DNA of 64,000 bases from Thiovibrio frasassiensis (GTDB lineage: Bacteria > Desulfobacterota > Desulfobulbia > Desulfobulbales > Desulfurivibrionaceae): positions 2,137,530 to 2,201,529 of the forward strand of contig NZ_JAPHEH010000001.1 of NCBI RefSeq assembly GCF_029607905.1. Reading direction: 5' to 3'. Made by a program: the position numbers and the translations under genes. The notes beneath the pieces are model-generated. The model made no database searches. It was not told the DNA's origin and was given only the letters and a program-made list of their open reading frames with translations. Positions 1 through 8,714 of this stretch are shown here, piece after piece. Positions within the stretch are counted from its first letter, which is position 1. Each line of letters begins with the position of its first letter.

Positions 1-896
1 AGTTTCAGGATCCGGTTTTGGTCTCGTCAACCGACGGGGTCGGCACCAAGCTGAAGATTGCCGAGATGTGCAACAAGCATGATACCATTGGCATCGATCT
101 GGTGGCCATGTGCGTGAACGATATTATTGTCTGCGGGGCGCATCCTCTTTTCTTTTTGGATTATTTCGCCACCGGCGGGCTTGATGTCGGCGTTGCCACC
201 GATGTGGTCAAGGGGATTGCCAAGGGGTGCGAGATTGCCAAATGCTCGTTGATCGGCGGAGAAACGGCGGAGATGCCCGGACTCTATCAGGCCGGGGACT
301 ATGATATCGCCGGGTTCGTGGTCGGAATCTGCGAGCGGGACAAGCTGATTGACGGCTCCGAAATCAGTGTCGGCGATAAGCTGATCGGTCTTGCTTCAAG
401 CGGGGTGCATAGCAACGGTTATTCCCTGGTGCGCAAGATCTGTTTCGAAGAGATGGGTCTCAGCGTCAACGATAATATTGAGGAATTCGGTTGTACCTTG
501 GGCGAAGAGCTGCTGCGACCGACCAGGATCTACAGCGAAACCTTGTTGAATCTGGTGAAAAATTTCAAGGTGAAAGGGCTGGTGCACATAACCGGCGGTG
601 GCATTATTGATAATATCCCGCGGGTTCTGCCCAATGGCTGCAAGGCGGTGATCAACAAGAAGGGTTGGGATGTTCTTCCGGTTTTTGAGTTCCTACAGAA
701 AAACGGCAAGATCTCATCCTATGAGATGTGCCGCACCTTCAACTGCGGAATCGGCATGGTTGTGGTGGTTGATGCGAAACAGGTGGATGATTGCATGCAG
801 CAATTGATAGCCCTGGGTGAGACCCCATATCTGATCGGCGAGATTGATGCCATGAAGAAAAAGGATACCATGGCTGTTGAGGTAGATTGCGGCTGA
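1..896 (+). CDS. purM: Phosphoribosylformylglycinamidine cyclo-ligase, 5' partial
   Basis: AIR synthetase of de novo purine synthesis: closes FGAM to aminoimidazole ribonucleotide using ATP in the cytoplasm. The window opens inside the gene; the frame runs from base 3 (FQDPVLVSSTDGVGTK), so the N-terminal part, including the native start, is missing. The STDGVGTKLK segment is the family's ATP-binding signature. Further hallmarks are the D-x-V-A-M-C-V-N-D segment, the GGETAEMPG loop, SSGVHSNGYSLVRK and HITGGGIIDNIPRVLP. The C-terminus looks complete and is followed within 30 bases by a terminator hairpin, so this is probably the last gene of its transcript. An apparent TTG start at 18 is an artefact of the window edge. 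Identification is secure. Confidence 0.97.
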   Translation, partial: FQDPVLVSSTDGVGTKLKIAEMCNKHDTIGIDLVAMCVNDIIVCGAHPLFFLDYFATGGLDVGVATDVVKGIAKGCEIAKCSLIGGETAEMPGLYQAGDYDIAGFVVGICERDKLIDGSEISVGDKLIGLASSGVHSNGYSLVRKICFEEMGLSVNDNIEEFGCTLGEELLRPTRIYSETLLNLVKNFKVKGLVHITGGGIIDNIPRVLPNGCKAVINKKGWDVLPVFEFLQKNGKISSYEMCRTFNCGIGMVVVVDAKQVDDCMQQLIALGETPYLIGEIDAMKKKDTMAVEVDCG

Positions 897-923
897 TTGC
901 TTGACGTTGTATGATGTTTGCTC

Positions 924-953
924 AAGGCTCACGGTTTCCGTGGGCCTTTTTTT
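924..953 (+). terminator. Intrinsic terminator after purM
   Basis: An 11-bp stem (AAGGCTCACGG / CCGTGGGCCTT, one G-U pair) closes a TTT loop and runs into seven T residues. It lies 27 bases after the purM stop and just before the convergent mog gene. Confidence 0.88.
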
Positions 954-962
954 GTCGCAGAT

Positions 963-1457
963 TCAGCTGCCGCAGTCTTTGCTTCCGCCTTTGATCTTGT
1001 AAATGGCATGCTGTAACGCGGGGAGCACTGCCGCCAGATTTTCTTGTGCCGCTTTTTTGCTCCCGGGGAGATTGATGATCAGGCTTTCTTTCCTGATGCC
1101 GGCGATGCCCCGGGAAAGAATGGCATTGGGGGTTTTTTGCAGGCTGGCCAGGCGCATGGCCTCGCCGATGCCCGGGATTTCCCGGTCAAGAACCTTGCGG
1201 GTCGCCTCGGGGGTCAGGTCGCTGGGGGAAACGCCGGTGCCGCCGGTACTGAGAATCAGGTCGATTTTCTTTTCATCCACCCAGGTCCGGAGGGTTTCCT
1301 CGATAATGGTGATTTCGTCCGGAACTATTGCGTAGGCCACCAGAGAATATCCTTGTTCGCGGAGCATTTCCTGCAGTTGCGGACCGCTGGTGTCTTCCCG
1401 TTCCCCGCGCGAGCCCTTGTCGCTGATGGTCAGTATGCCGCCGGTGTATGCTGTCAT
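963..1457 (-). CDS. mog: Molybdopterin adenylyltransferase / MoaB-Mog family protein
   Basis: A 164-aa single-domain protein of the MogA/MoaB family, which adenylylates molybdopterin before molybdenum insertion. The N-terminus GGILTISDKGSRGEREDTSG is the family's first conserved block; residues around 65-85 (DLILSTGGTGVSPSDLTPEAT) are the molybdopterin-binding TGGTG loop. The size is typical. It is convergent with purM and separated from it by that gene's terminator. moaA of the same cofactor pathway lies at the other end of the window (61774), so the pathway is not in one operon here. Mog and MoaB cannot be told apart from sequence alone. ATG at 1457 is preceded by an AAGGAG ribosome site. 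Confidence 0.93.
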   Translation of the reverse strand: MTAYTGGILTISDKGSRGEREDTSGPQLQEMLREQGYSLVAYAIVPDEITIIEETLRTWVDEKKIDLILSTGGTGVSPSDLTPEATRKVLDREIPGIGEAMRLASLQKTPNAILSRGIAGIRKESLIINLPGSKKAAQENLAAVLPALQHAIYKIKGGSKDCGS

Positions 1458-1659
1458 GTGTGGTCTCCTTCAAGCGAGTGATATGCGTCTGCATCTTAGT
1501 AAGAAAAATCCAATGAAGTCAAGCAGCTAATCGTAATGTCTGTTGTCTTCTCTCCGGCAACCTGCTATTTTGGTCGGTGAAAATAGGGATGCAACCGGAC
1601 TCTCGTTTGTCGATATTCCGGGGTTGCTGCAGGATCTCCACCCTTTCCGGTTACTTTTC

Positions 1660-3252
1660 ATGAAAAAACCCGCACAGGATACAGGAAAAATAGCCAGGTC
1701 CGCCGGCACGGTCGGGGTGGCGGTGATGTGCAGCCGGGTCCTGGGACTGGCCCGGGAGCAGGTTTTCGCCAGTTTTTTCGGGGCGGGTTTTGCCTTCGAT
1801 GCATTTGTGGTGGCCTTTCGTATCCCCAATCTCTTGCGCGATCTTTTTGGCGAAGGCGCCTTGAGCGCTGCTTTTGTCGCGGTTTTTTCCGATTATGAAA
1901 CCAATAAGGGCGAAAAGGCGACCTGGGCTCTGGCGGGCAATGTCCTGGTCTTTGTTGCGATTCTGCTCAGTTGCCTGACCCTGGTGGGCGTCTTTTTTTC
2001 AAATCAGATTGTCGGCTTCATGGTCGAGGCCGGGTTTGAGTCCATTCCCGGGAAGGTCGAGCTCACCACCCTGCTTTCCATGATCATGTTTCCTTTTCTC
2101 ATTTTTATCTCCCTTTCCTCGGTGGTGATGGGGATTCTCAACACCCGGGGCCGTTTTTTTATCCCCGCTCTGGCCTCGGGCTTTTTTAACCTCGGTTCCA
2201 TCGTCGGCGGGGTTGGCTTTGCCCTGCTCATGCCCCGCTTTGGTCAGCCGCCCATTGTCGGTATGGCCATCGGGACCCTGATCGGCGGGATGCTCCAGCT
2301 GGGGTGCCAAATCCCCGCCCTGTTCAAGGCCGGCTTTGTCTTTGTCCCGCGGCTCGACCTCGGCCATCCCGGTCTGCGCCGCATCCTGAGGCTCATGGCT
2401 CCGGCGGTGATCGGCCTTGCCCCCTTACAGATCAATGTGTTGATCAACACCTATTTTGCATCTTCCCTGGCAGAGGGGAGCCTTTCCTGGCTCAGTTACG
2501 CCTTTCGCCTGTTCTGGCTGCCGGTTGGCCTTTTCGGGGTGGCCCTTTCCACCGCGACCCTGCCGGTGATTGCCCGCTATGCCGCGCTGCGTGACATGCA
2601 TAACCTGCGGGAGACTTACGCCTCTTCGCTCACCCTGGCTTTTTCGCTGACCATTCCCGCATCGGTGGGGCTGATCCTGCTGGGCGAGCCCATCACCCGG
2701 GTCATTTTCCAGCATGGCAGTTTTGACAGTCTTGCCACCGTAAAAACCGCCGAGGCGCTCTCCTGCTATGCCGTGGGGCTTTTCGCCTATTCCTCGGTCA
2801 AGATCATGGTCCCGGTGTTCTACGCCCTGGATGAGACCCGCTATCCGGTGGTGGGCAGCTTTCTGACCATGGCGGTCAACGTGCTCCTGGTCTGGCTTAC
2901 CATCGGTTTCTTGCAGCACAAGGCCCTGGCTCTTTCCATCTCCTGCGCCATGATCCTGAATTTTCTCTTCCTCTCCATGGTGTTGTACCGAAAGCTGGGG
3001 GGGTATTCCCTGCGTTATCTGTTTTCCGGTTTGGCCAAGGTTTTGGGGGCCTCGCTGGCTATGGGCCTTTGGTTGACCGGGGTGCATTATCTCCTCGCCC
3101 CTCTTGCCCTGGCAAGTTTCCTGGGAAGTGTTGCCGCGCTCGCGCTGGCTGTGGGGACGGGGGGGGCGGTTTACGGGGTTGCCCTCTATGCCCTGGGCTT
3201 TAAGGAGCTGACCATGCTGGTGGATCGGTTCCGCCAGCGCTTTGGCTGGTGA
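1660..3252 (+). CDS. murJ: Lipid II flippase MurJ (MviN)
   Basis: Integral inner-membrane flippase of the MOP superfamily that moves lipid II to the periplasmic face for peptidoglycan synthesis. The 530-aa product is almost entirely hydrophobic helices. The N-terminus (KIARSAGTVGVAVMCSRVLG) and the segment FVVAFRIPNLLRDLFGEGALSAAF hold the conserved charged positions of transmembrane helices 1 and 2. The start chosen is ATG 1660 (MKKPAQDTG). The frame is open back to a TTG at 1543, but the extra 39 residues do not resemble MurJ and would make the protein overlong. It is convergent with rsmE, with only 12 bases between the stops. Confidence 0.95.
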   Translation: MKKPAQDTGKIARSAGTVGVAVMCSRVLGLAREQVFASFFGAGFAFDAFVVAFRIPNLLRDLFGEGALSAAFVAVFSDYETNKGEKATWALAGNVLVFVAILLSCLTLVGVFFSNQIVGFMVEAGFESIPGKVELTTLLSMIMFPFLIFISLSSVVMGILNTRGRFFIPALASGFFNLGSIVGGVGFALLMPRFGQPPIVGMAIGTLIGGMLQLGCQIPALFKAGFVFVPRLDLGHPGLRRILRLMAPAVIGLAPLQINVLINTYFASSLAEGSLSWLSYAFRLFWLPVGLFGVALSTATLPVIARYAALRDMHNLRETYASSLTLAFSLTIPASVGLILLGEPITRVIFQHGSFDSLATVKTAEALSCYAVGLFAYSSVKIMVPVFYALDETRYPVVGSFLTMAVNVLLVWLTIGFLQHKALALSISCAMILNFLFLSMVLYRKLGGYSLRYLFSGLAKVLGASLAMGLWLTGVHYLLAPLALASFLGSVAALALAVGTGGAVYGVALYALGFKELTMLVDRFRQRFGW

Positions 3253-3264
3253 GGATGCTGAGCG

Positions 3265-4002
3265 TTAGGGGAGCTGGCGCAGGAGGCTGAGTTGGCCAAG
3301 CAGGGCCGGAACCGCGGTATCGACCCGGAGGATGCGGGCGCCGAGGCTGAAGGGGATAAAGCCTTGCTTCTTGAGGTGTTCTACTTCAAAATCAACCCAG
3401 CCCCCTTCGGGGCCGATGGCAAGGAGTGCCCGTTGCTCCCGCAGACCTCCTGCCGCCTGGGCAAGGGTGCGGTCGCCATCCGGATGGGCGAGAAGCCGGG
3501 TCAGACAATCGCTGAGCTGTTCGGGCAGGAAGTCTTCCACAAAGGGCCGGAATCTGGGATGGACGGAGATCTCCGGCATCCTGGTGTCCATGGCCTGCTC
3601 AAGCCCGAGGCAGAGCGGTTCCCTGAAATCGTTGTTTTGGATGAGGGTGGAGCTGAAAAAACTTTTCTCCACCCGGTTGGCGTTGATGAGAAATATCCGG
3701 GTTACCCCCATGGAGACCGCCTGGGCGAGGACCCGTTTTAGCATGATGGGGCGGGGTACGGCCAGAATCAGGTCGGTGGGCGGGCAGGGCGGCGGTTCGC
3801 TGGTGAGGTGCACCGCGAGGACAACGTTCTTGCCGGTCATCTCCCGGATGCAGCCGGTGCCGAGCAGGCCGCCCAGCACTCCGACCCGGAGGGTGTCCCC
3901 GACAGAGGCGCGGAGAATTTTGCGGATGTGTTCGGCACGGCGATCGCTCAGGGTGACATGGTGATCGGTCAGTTCCTTCGGATCGAGTAGGATCAGGTTC
4001 AT
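3265..4002 (-). CDS. rsmE: 16S rRNA (uracil1498-N3)-methyltransferase RsmE
   Basis: SPOUT-family enzyme that methylates U1498 of 16S rRNA using S-adenosylmethionine. The 245-aa length fits. Visible blocks are an N-terminal PUA-like part (HVTLSDRRAEHIRKILRASVGD), the central AVPRPIMLKRVLAQAVSMGV segment, and the C-terminal SAM-binding knot (LLAIGPEGGWVDFEVEHLKK, then FSLGARILRVDTAVPALLGQ). The start codon is one base away from the start codon of the divergent waaA, so its translation signals must lie within waaA coding DNA; no clear Shine-Dalgarno is visible. Function is secure; the exact start is less so. Confidence 0.95.
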   Translation of the reverse strand: MNLILLDPKELTDHHVTLSDRRAEHIRKILRASVGDTLRVGVLGGLLGTGCIREMTGKNVVLAVHLTSEPPPCPPTDLILAVPRPIMLKRVLAQAVSMGVTRIFLINANRVEKSFFSSTLIQNNDFREPLCLGLEQAMDTRMPEISVHPRFRPFVEDFLPEQLSDCLTRLLAHPDGDRTLAQAAGGLREQRALLAIGPEGGWVDFEVEHLKKQGFIPFSLGARILRVDTAVPALLGQLSLLRQLP

Positions 4003-4003
4003 A

Positions 4004-5308
4004 ATGGATATGGTATCGGCTTTTTTTTATAATCTGTTCATGACAATGGCGGTGATTGTATTCGCTCCGCTTCTTTTCGTCAAAGTTATACTGACCCCCA
4101 AGTACCGAAGCCGTACCGGCAAGCGGCTGGGCTTCGGCCTCGGGGCACAACCCGGTGGTGCGGCCCGTCACCCCCGCATCTGGGTGCATGCCCTGTCCGT
4201 CGGCGAGGTGGCTTCCGCCCGCAATCTCGTGCAGGAGCTGCGGCGCAGCTATCCCCAGGGGATCATTCTTTTCTCCGCCTCCACCCGGGCCGGGGAGACT
4301 TTTGCCAGGAGCATCCTCACGGAGGAGGTCGATTGGTTCGTCCCCTTTCCCTTTGATCTGCTCATCAGCGTAAAGCGGTTGGTTTCCTGGGCAAAGCCCG
4401 ATCTCTTTATCTTGGTCGAGACGGATTTTTGGCCGAATTTCCTGAGGGAGCTCAAGCGGCGGAAGATCCCCGCGCTTCTGGTCAATGGCCGGGTCTCGGA
4501 GAGTTCCCTGGCCGGATACCGCAATCTGCGCTGGCTCTTCAGGCCGCTTTTTAATGGTTTCCAGAGCCTGGCCATGCAAACCGAGCAGGATGCTGCCAGC
4601 CTGCGACGGATGGGGGTTGATCCTGCGCGCCTGGTTGTTCTGGGCAACCTGAAATACGATGCGGCCCTTCCCGGAGGCGATACCAAGCCAGGGCTTGACC
4701 GGGAGGCGCTGCAGATCCCGGAAGACGCCGTGGTCTGGGTGGCGGGCAGCACCCATCGGGGAGAGGAGGCGATTATTTTTAATACCTTTCAACGGGCGGC
4801 CCGCTCCTTCTCTAATCTCTTTCTCGTCGTGGCGCCGCGCAATGTGGAGCGGGGCGGTGAGCTTGCCGCCATGGCCAGCGCGCGCGGCCTTTCGGCCTCC
4901 CGCCGAGCGCTGGGCGGGGCAGGGGGAGGGGGGGTGCTGATCCTCGACACCCTCGGGGAATTGTCTTCGGTATACGGAGTGTGCGATCTGGCCTTTGTCG
5001 GCGGCAGTCTGGTTCCCCAGCGGGGTCACAACCCATTGGAGCCGGCGGTTCATGGCAAGGTGGTTATGTTTGGGCCGTTTATGGAGGATTTTGCCGAAAT
5101 CAGTCGCGATCTCCTTGCGGTGGGCGGGGCCAGAGAGGTGCACGATGAGGAGGAGCTCTTCTCCGCGCTTTCTTTTTTCTTGAGTGATCCGGCGGAGCGG
5201 GCGCGGGCAGGGCACCGGGCCCAGGGGCTGATCGCCTCCCGGCGCGGGGTCACCGAAGCGTATATCGCCTTAATCCGCAGGTTGTTGCCCCGGGAGGGAA
5301 AAGGATGA
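4004..5308 (+). CDS. waaA: 3-deoxy-D-manno-octulosonic acid (Kdo) transferase
   Basis: Transfers Kdo from CMP-Kdo to the lipid A precursor at the cytoplasmic face of the inner membrane. The 434-aa protein has an N-terminal membrane anchor (about residues 5-28), then the acceptor-domain motif HALSVGEVASA, whose Glu is the family's catalytic base. The C-terminal donor-domain signature is FVGGSLVPQRGHNPLEPA. The last four bases overlap the lpxK start (ATGA), so waaA and lpxK are translationally coupled in a lipid A operon. The 5' end abuts rsmE head to head; ATG 4010 is an alternative start. Whether one or two Kdo units are added cannot be told. Confidence 0.94.
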   Translation: MDMVSAFFYNLFMTMAVIVFAPLLFVKVILTPKYRSRTGKRLGFGLGAQPGGAARHPRIWVHALSVGEVASARNLVQELRRSYPQGIILFSASTRAGETFARSILTEEVDWFVPFPFDLLISVKRLVSWAKPDLFILVETDFWPNFLRELKRRKIPALLVNGRVSESSLAGYRNLRWLFRPLFNGFQSLAMQTEQDAASLRRMGVDPARLVVLGNLKYDAALPGGDTKPGLDREALQIPEDAVVWVAGSTHRGEEAIIFNTFQRAARSFSNLFLVVAPRNVERGGELAAMASARGLSASRRALGGAGGGGVLILDTLGELSSVYGVCDLAFVGGSLVPQRGHNPLEPAVHGKVVMFGPFMEDFAEISRDLLAVGGAREVHDEEELFSALSFFLSDPAERARAGHRAQGLIASRRGVTEAYIALIRRLLPREGKG

Positions 5309-6366
5309 AACCGCTGCTTAGCGTACTTTTTCTGGTCGGGCGGATTTTTTCGCCACCATACAGCCTGGTCATGCTGCTGCGCTCCTTTTTGTACCGAAAC
5401 AATATCTTTTTAAAATCCCAGCAGCTGCAGCGGCCGGTTATCAGCGTAGGCAACCTCACCCTGGGAGGCACCGGGAAAACGCCCATGGTGCGCTATGTCG
5501 CCCGCCTGCTCTTGGACAGGGGGGTGCGACCGGCCATTGTCAGCCGCGGCTATGGCGGAAAGGCCGGAGGTAAGGTGAATATCGTTGCCGATGGCGGCAA
5601 GATCCTGCTTGCGCCGGAGATGGCCGGGGATGAACCGTTCATGCTTGCCGAGGCGCTGCCCGGGGTCCCGGTCCTCACCGGTTCGGAAAGAGCGCGGGTG
5701 GCAAGACAGGCCATCGATGTGTTCGGGGTGCATATCATCGTCATGGACGATGGTTTTCAGCATCTTGCTGTCCGGCGTGATCTTGACCTGGTCCTCTTCA
5801 GTGCCGGAACGCTCCTCGGCAATGGCCAGGTTTTTCCCGGCGGGGAATTGCGGGAGCCGCTCTCGGCCCTGGGCAGGGCCCATGCTTTTGTCGTGACCGG
5901 GGTTGACCGGAGCAACCGTTCCGGGGTGGATAATTTTCAACGTTGGCTGCAGGGAAAATTTCCGCAGACGCCCGTGTTTTTGGGGGAATACCTTCCCGCC
6001 GGAATCTGGCACAGCGGCCAGGGTCAAGTCTGTACCCTGGCCGAGGCCCGGAACATGCAACTTTTTGCCTTTGCCGGCATCGCCAACCCTGACTCCTTCC
6101 GGCAGACCTTGCGGCAGGAGGAATTTTCGCTTACCGGCTTTAAGGAGTATCGGGATCATCATGGCTATACCGCGCAGGATGTCGCGGATCTCGTGGCTGC
6201 CGCCCGGGCCAGCGGTGCTCAAGCGCTGATCGCCACGGAAAAGGATTTTGTCAAGCTCCGCCCCTATTTCGGGGAATTTCCTATTCTGGCCCTGACCATC
6301 GAGCTTCGCATGGATCTAAATTTTGATCGTTTCATGGCGGAGCAGCTCTCCGGTTTTTCGCTGTAG
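5305..6366 (+). CDS. lpxK: Tetraacyldisaccharide 4'-kinase
   Basis: Phosphorylates the 4' position of the lipid A disaccharide at the inner membrane. The 353-aa length is normal. Features seen are an N-terminal amphipathic/membrane stretch (about 15-30), the Walker A loop GGTGKTP (54-60), the SRGYGGK motif (80-86) and the catalytic DDGFQH motif (148-153), all diagnostic. It follows waaA with a 4-base overlap, and lpxC comes next after a 235-base spacer, so three lipid A genes cluster here. Confidence 0.96.
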   Translation: MKPLLSVLFLVGRIFSPPYSLVMLLRSFLYRNNIFLKSQQLQRPVISVGNLTLGGTGKTPMVRYVARLLLDRGVRPAIVSRGYGGKAGGKVNIVADGGKILLAPEMAGDEPFMLAEALPGVPVLTGSERARVARQAIDVFGVHIIVMDDGFQHLAVRRDLDLVLFSAGTLLGNGQVFPGGELREPLSALGRAHAFVVTGVDRSNRSGVDNFQRWLQGKFPQTPVFLGEYLPAGIWHSGQGQVCTLAEARNMQLFAFAGIANPDSFRQTLRQEEFSLTGFKEYRDHHGYTAQDVADLVAAARASGAQALIATEKDFVKLRPYFGEFPILALTIELRMDLNFDRFMAEQLSGFSL

Positions 6367-6403
6367 CAGCAAAAAAACTTTTCCTAGCATGGCAGGGGGT
6401 TGC

Positions 6404-6427
6404 GGGTGTGTCTTTTTTGCCACACCC
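6404..6427 (+). other. Stem-loop in the lpxK-lpxC spacer
   Basis: GGGTGTG and CACACCC can form a 7-bp stem around a T-rich 10-base loop. It has no following T-run, so it is not a clear terminator. A second inverted pair (CATGTT...AACATG) lies shortly downstream. The spacer is otherwise AT-rich and probably carries the lpxC promoter or leader; no confident promoter could be picked. Confidence 0.4.
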
Positions 6428-6601
6428 AGGGAGCCCCTTGCGCAAAGCATGTTCCGGTTTGTTTGTGTAACATGCTGTAATTGTAATATTTTTTTGTTTG
6501 TTGTCTTGTGCGGCTCGCGGTGGTCTGTTTTTTGCATTACTAGTATTTGGTTTCAATGAGCGTTGCAAAATACACACAGACCACTCAAGAGTGTTGAACA
6601 T

Positions 6602-7585
6602 ATGGATTCATTACAGCACACCATCAAACGTCCGGTAAGCTTCGCGGGCATCGGCCTGCATTCCGGCAAGGTTGCCACCCTCTCCATTCTCCCCGGCGAG
6701 AAGAACAGCGGGATCCGCTTTGTCCGCAGTGATTTGCCGCAGGCCGCCCCGACACCCGCCTTTATGGATCGGATCATCGACACCCGCCTTGCCACCACCA
6801 TCGCCACCGAGGATGAGGCTTTGATCTCCACCACCGAGCATCTGCTCGCCGCCCTGTTTGGCATGGGCATCGACAATGCGGTGGTCGAGTTGGATGGTCC
6901 CGAGGTGCCCATCATGGATGGCAGCGCCGGTCCCTTTGTGCATGTGCTTAAAAGGGTGGGGCGCCGTCGGCAGAACGCCTGCAAATGGATGCTCAAGGTG
7001 AACCAGGAAATCTCCTTTGTCGAGGGCGATTCCTATGTGAAGATCCTGCCCTATGACGGCTTCAAGGTCACCTGCGAGATTGAGTTCAATCACCACCTGA
7101 TCAGAAAGCAGACCTTCTCCAGTGATCTCAACCCCCAGAAATTTGCCAAGGAGATCGCCGGCGCCAGAACCTTCGGCTTTCTCGATCAGGTTGAGAAGCT
7201 GAGGCAGAGCGGTCTCGCCCTGGGCGGCTCCCTGGAAAACGCCGTGGTTATCGATGATGATGGCATCGTCAATGTCGAAGGGCTCCGTTTCGCCGATGAG
7301 TTCGCCCGGCACAAGACCCTGGACGTGATCGGCGATCTTGCCTTGTTGGGCTTCCCCCTGCTTGGTCATGTCGTGACCCGCAAATCCGGACATGGCCACC
7401 ATTTTTCCCTGATGAAGCAGCTTGCTGCCCAGCCCGAGCGTTGGGACCTGATTGCCTATAAGGGAGAAGGGGAGAGCCGGGTCCTTGAAAAGGTGGTCGT
7501 GAGCACCAAGGAGGCTGGCGACAAATTGCTCTCCTATCTCTTGCCGCCCAGTCTCGCTCTTGTCGGGCAACCCTGCTTTGCTTAA
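6602..7585 (+). CDS. lpxC: UDP-3-O-acyl-N-acetylglucosamine deacetylase
   Basis: Zinc amidase catalysing the committed step of lipid A synthesis. With the ATG at 6602 (MDSLQHTIKRPVSF) the product is 327 aa. The zinc ligands are visible: His80 in TTEHLLAAL, and His237 and Asp241 in HKTLDVIGD. The catalytic His lies in GHGHHF (263-268). A TTG further upstream at 6563 would add 13 unrelated residues, so it was not used. A good terminator follows 28 bases after the stop, so lpxC ends its transcript. Confidence 0.97.
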   Translation: MDSLQHTIKRPVSFAGIGLHSGKVATLSILPGEKNSGIRFVRSDLPQAAPTPAFMDRIIDTRLATTIATEDEALISTTEHLLAALFGMGIDNAVVELDGPEVPIMDGSAGPFVHVLKRVGRRRQNACKWMLKVNQEISFVEGDSYVKILPYDGFKVTCEIEFNHHLIRKQTFSSDLNPQKFAKEIAGARTFGFLDQVEKLRQSGLALGGSLENAVVIDDDGIVNVEGLRFADEFARHKTLDVIGDLALLGFPLLGHVVTRKSGHGHHFSLMKQLAAQPERWDLIAYKGEGESRVLEKVVVSTKEAGDKLLSYLLPPSLALVGQPCFA

Positions 7586-7612
7586 ACGAGCAAGCCTCGC
7601 TTAAGAGGAACG

Positions 7613-7647
7613 ACCCGCGGATGTTGCAAAACTCTGCGGGTTTTTTT
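7613..7647 (+). terminator. Intrinsic terminator after lpxC
   Basis: ACCCGCGGA (7613-7621) pairs with TCTGCGGGT (7633-7641), including one G-U pair, followed by a run of seven T. It separates lpxC from proC. Confidence 0.8.
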
Positions 7648-7812
7648 ACGCCCACCGTTTGGCCCTGTTCGAATTGCTCTTATTCTGGCTGATGATGCGG
7701 CCGCGAATCCTCCTTGCAATGGTGGGGGAAATTGGTACCATGCACCAGGATTATTATTGATTCACTATGGCCGTTTTTTCTGTCCGGCCTGATTAACCAA
7801 GAGGAGCAGGCT

Positions 7813-8658
7813 ATGGGGTTTTCCGGGAAACTAGGCTTTGTCGGCGGGGGTTTGATGGCCGAAGCCCTGATCAAGGGCATTACAGGGGCCGGGCTGGTCA
7901 AGGGTGAAGAGATTCTGGTCGCAGATCCCAGCAGTGCCCGACGGGCTTTGTTGGAGAAGGATTATAATGTAACCGCGGTTTCAGAGGCCACTGCGGTCTG
8001 GGCGGAGTGCAAGGTGGTTGTTCTTGCCGTTAAACCGCAGGTGCTCACCGCTGTCCTCAGCGATGCCCGGGAACAAATAAACGCCGGCCATCTGCTTATC
8101 TCCATTGCCGCAGGAATCCCGCTCGCCGTGCTGGAAGGTGCGGTTGCCGGGCGCGGTTGCCGGGTTATCCGGGTGATGCCCAATACCCCGGCCATCGTGC
8201 TTAAGGGCGCCTCCGCCCTCAGCCCCGGCCAGGGTGTAACCCCCGAGGATCTGGCCGTTGCCACCAGCATCTTCGATGCGGTGGGGGTAAGCTTTGTCTT
8301 GGAGGAGTCCTATCTCGATGCGGTTACCGGCTTGAGCGGCAGCGGTCCGGCCTATGTCTTCACCTTTATCGAATCCCTGATCGATGCCGGGGTCAAGGTG
8401 GGTCTGGCCCGTCCCGTGGCCCAGACCCTTGCCCTGCAGACCGTACTTGGCTCTGTGCTGCTGGCCTTGGATGGCACCAAGCACCCCGCAGAGTTGCGGG
8501 CCATGGTGACCTCTCCCGGCGGCACCACCATTGCCGGATTGCATGAGCTTGAAAAGGGCGCCTTTCGAGCGTTGGTCACCAACGCGGTGGAGGCGGCGAC
8601 CAACCGTTCCAGTGAACTGGGCCGACAGGTGGTTGCCGGGGCCGGTAAAAAATCGTAA
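7813..8658 (+). CDS. proC: Pyrroline-5-carboxylate reductase
   Basis: Last step of proline synthesis: NAD(P)H reduction of pyrroline-5-carboxylate. The 281-aa protein starts with the Rossmann segment LGFVGGGLMAEAL. The C-terminal family signature is VTSPGGTTIAGLHELEKGAF, and the conserved SGPAYVF lies before it. The ATG at 7813 has a GAGGAG ribosome site 8 bases upstream (7801-7806); the frame is open further up but without family similarity. nadK follows 56 bases downstream on the same strand. Confidence 0.96.
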   Translation: MGFSGKLGFVGGGLMAEALIKGITGAGLVKGEEILVADPSSARRALLEKDYNVTAVSEATAVWAECKVVVLAVKPQVLTAVLSDAREQINAGHLLISIAAGIPLAVLEGAVAGRGCRVIRVMPNTPAIVLKGASALSPGQGVTPEDLAVATSIFDAVGVSFVLEESYLDAVTGLSGSGPAYVFTFIESLIDAGVKVGLARPVAQTLALQTVLGSVLLALDGTKHPAELRAMVTSPGGTTIAGLHELEKGAFRALVTNAVEAATNRSSELGRQVVAGAGKKS

Positions 8659-8714
8659 GAGAAGACCCGTGCGTTAGCTTGTAAAGAACAGCGCCTCAAT
8701 AAATTGGGAGTGTA

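Noticed and set aside
3599-5215. Long minus-strand open frame across waaA
   Set aside because: No family similarity; the waaA frame on the plus strand has all Kdo-transferase motifs.
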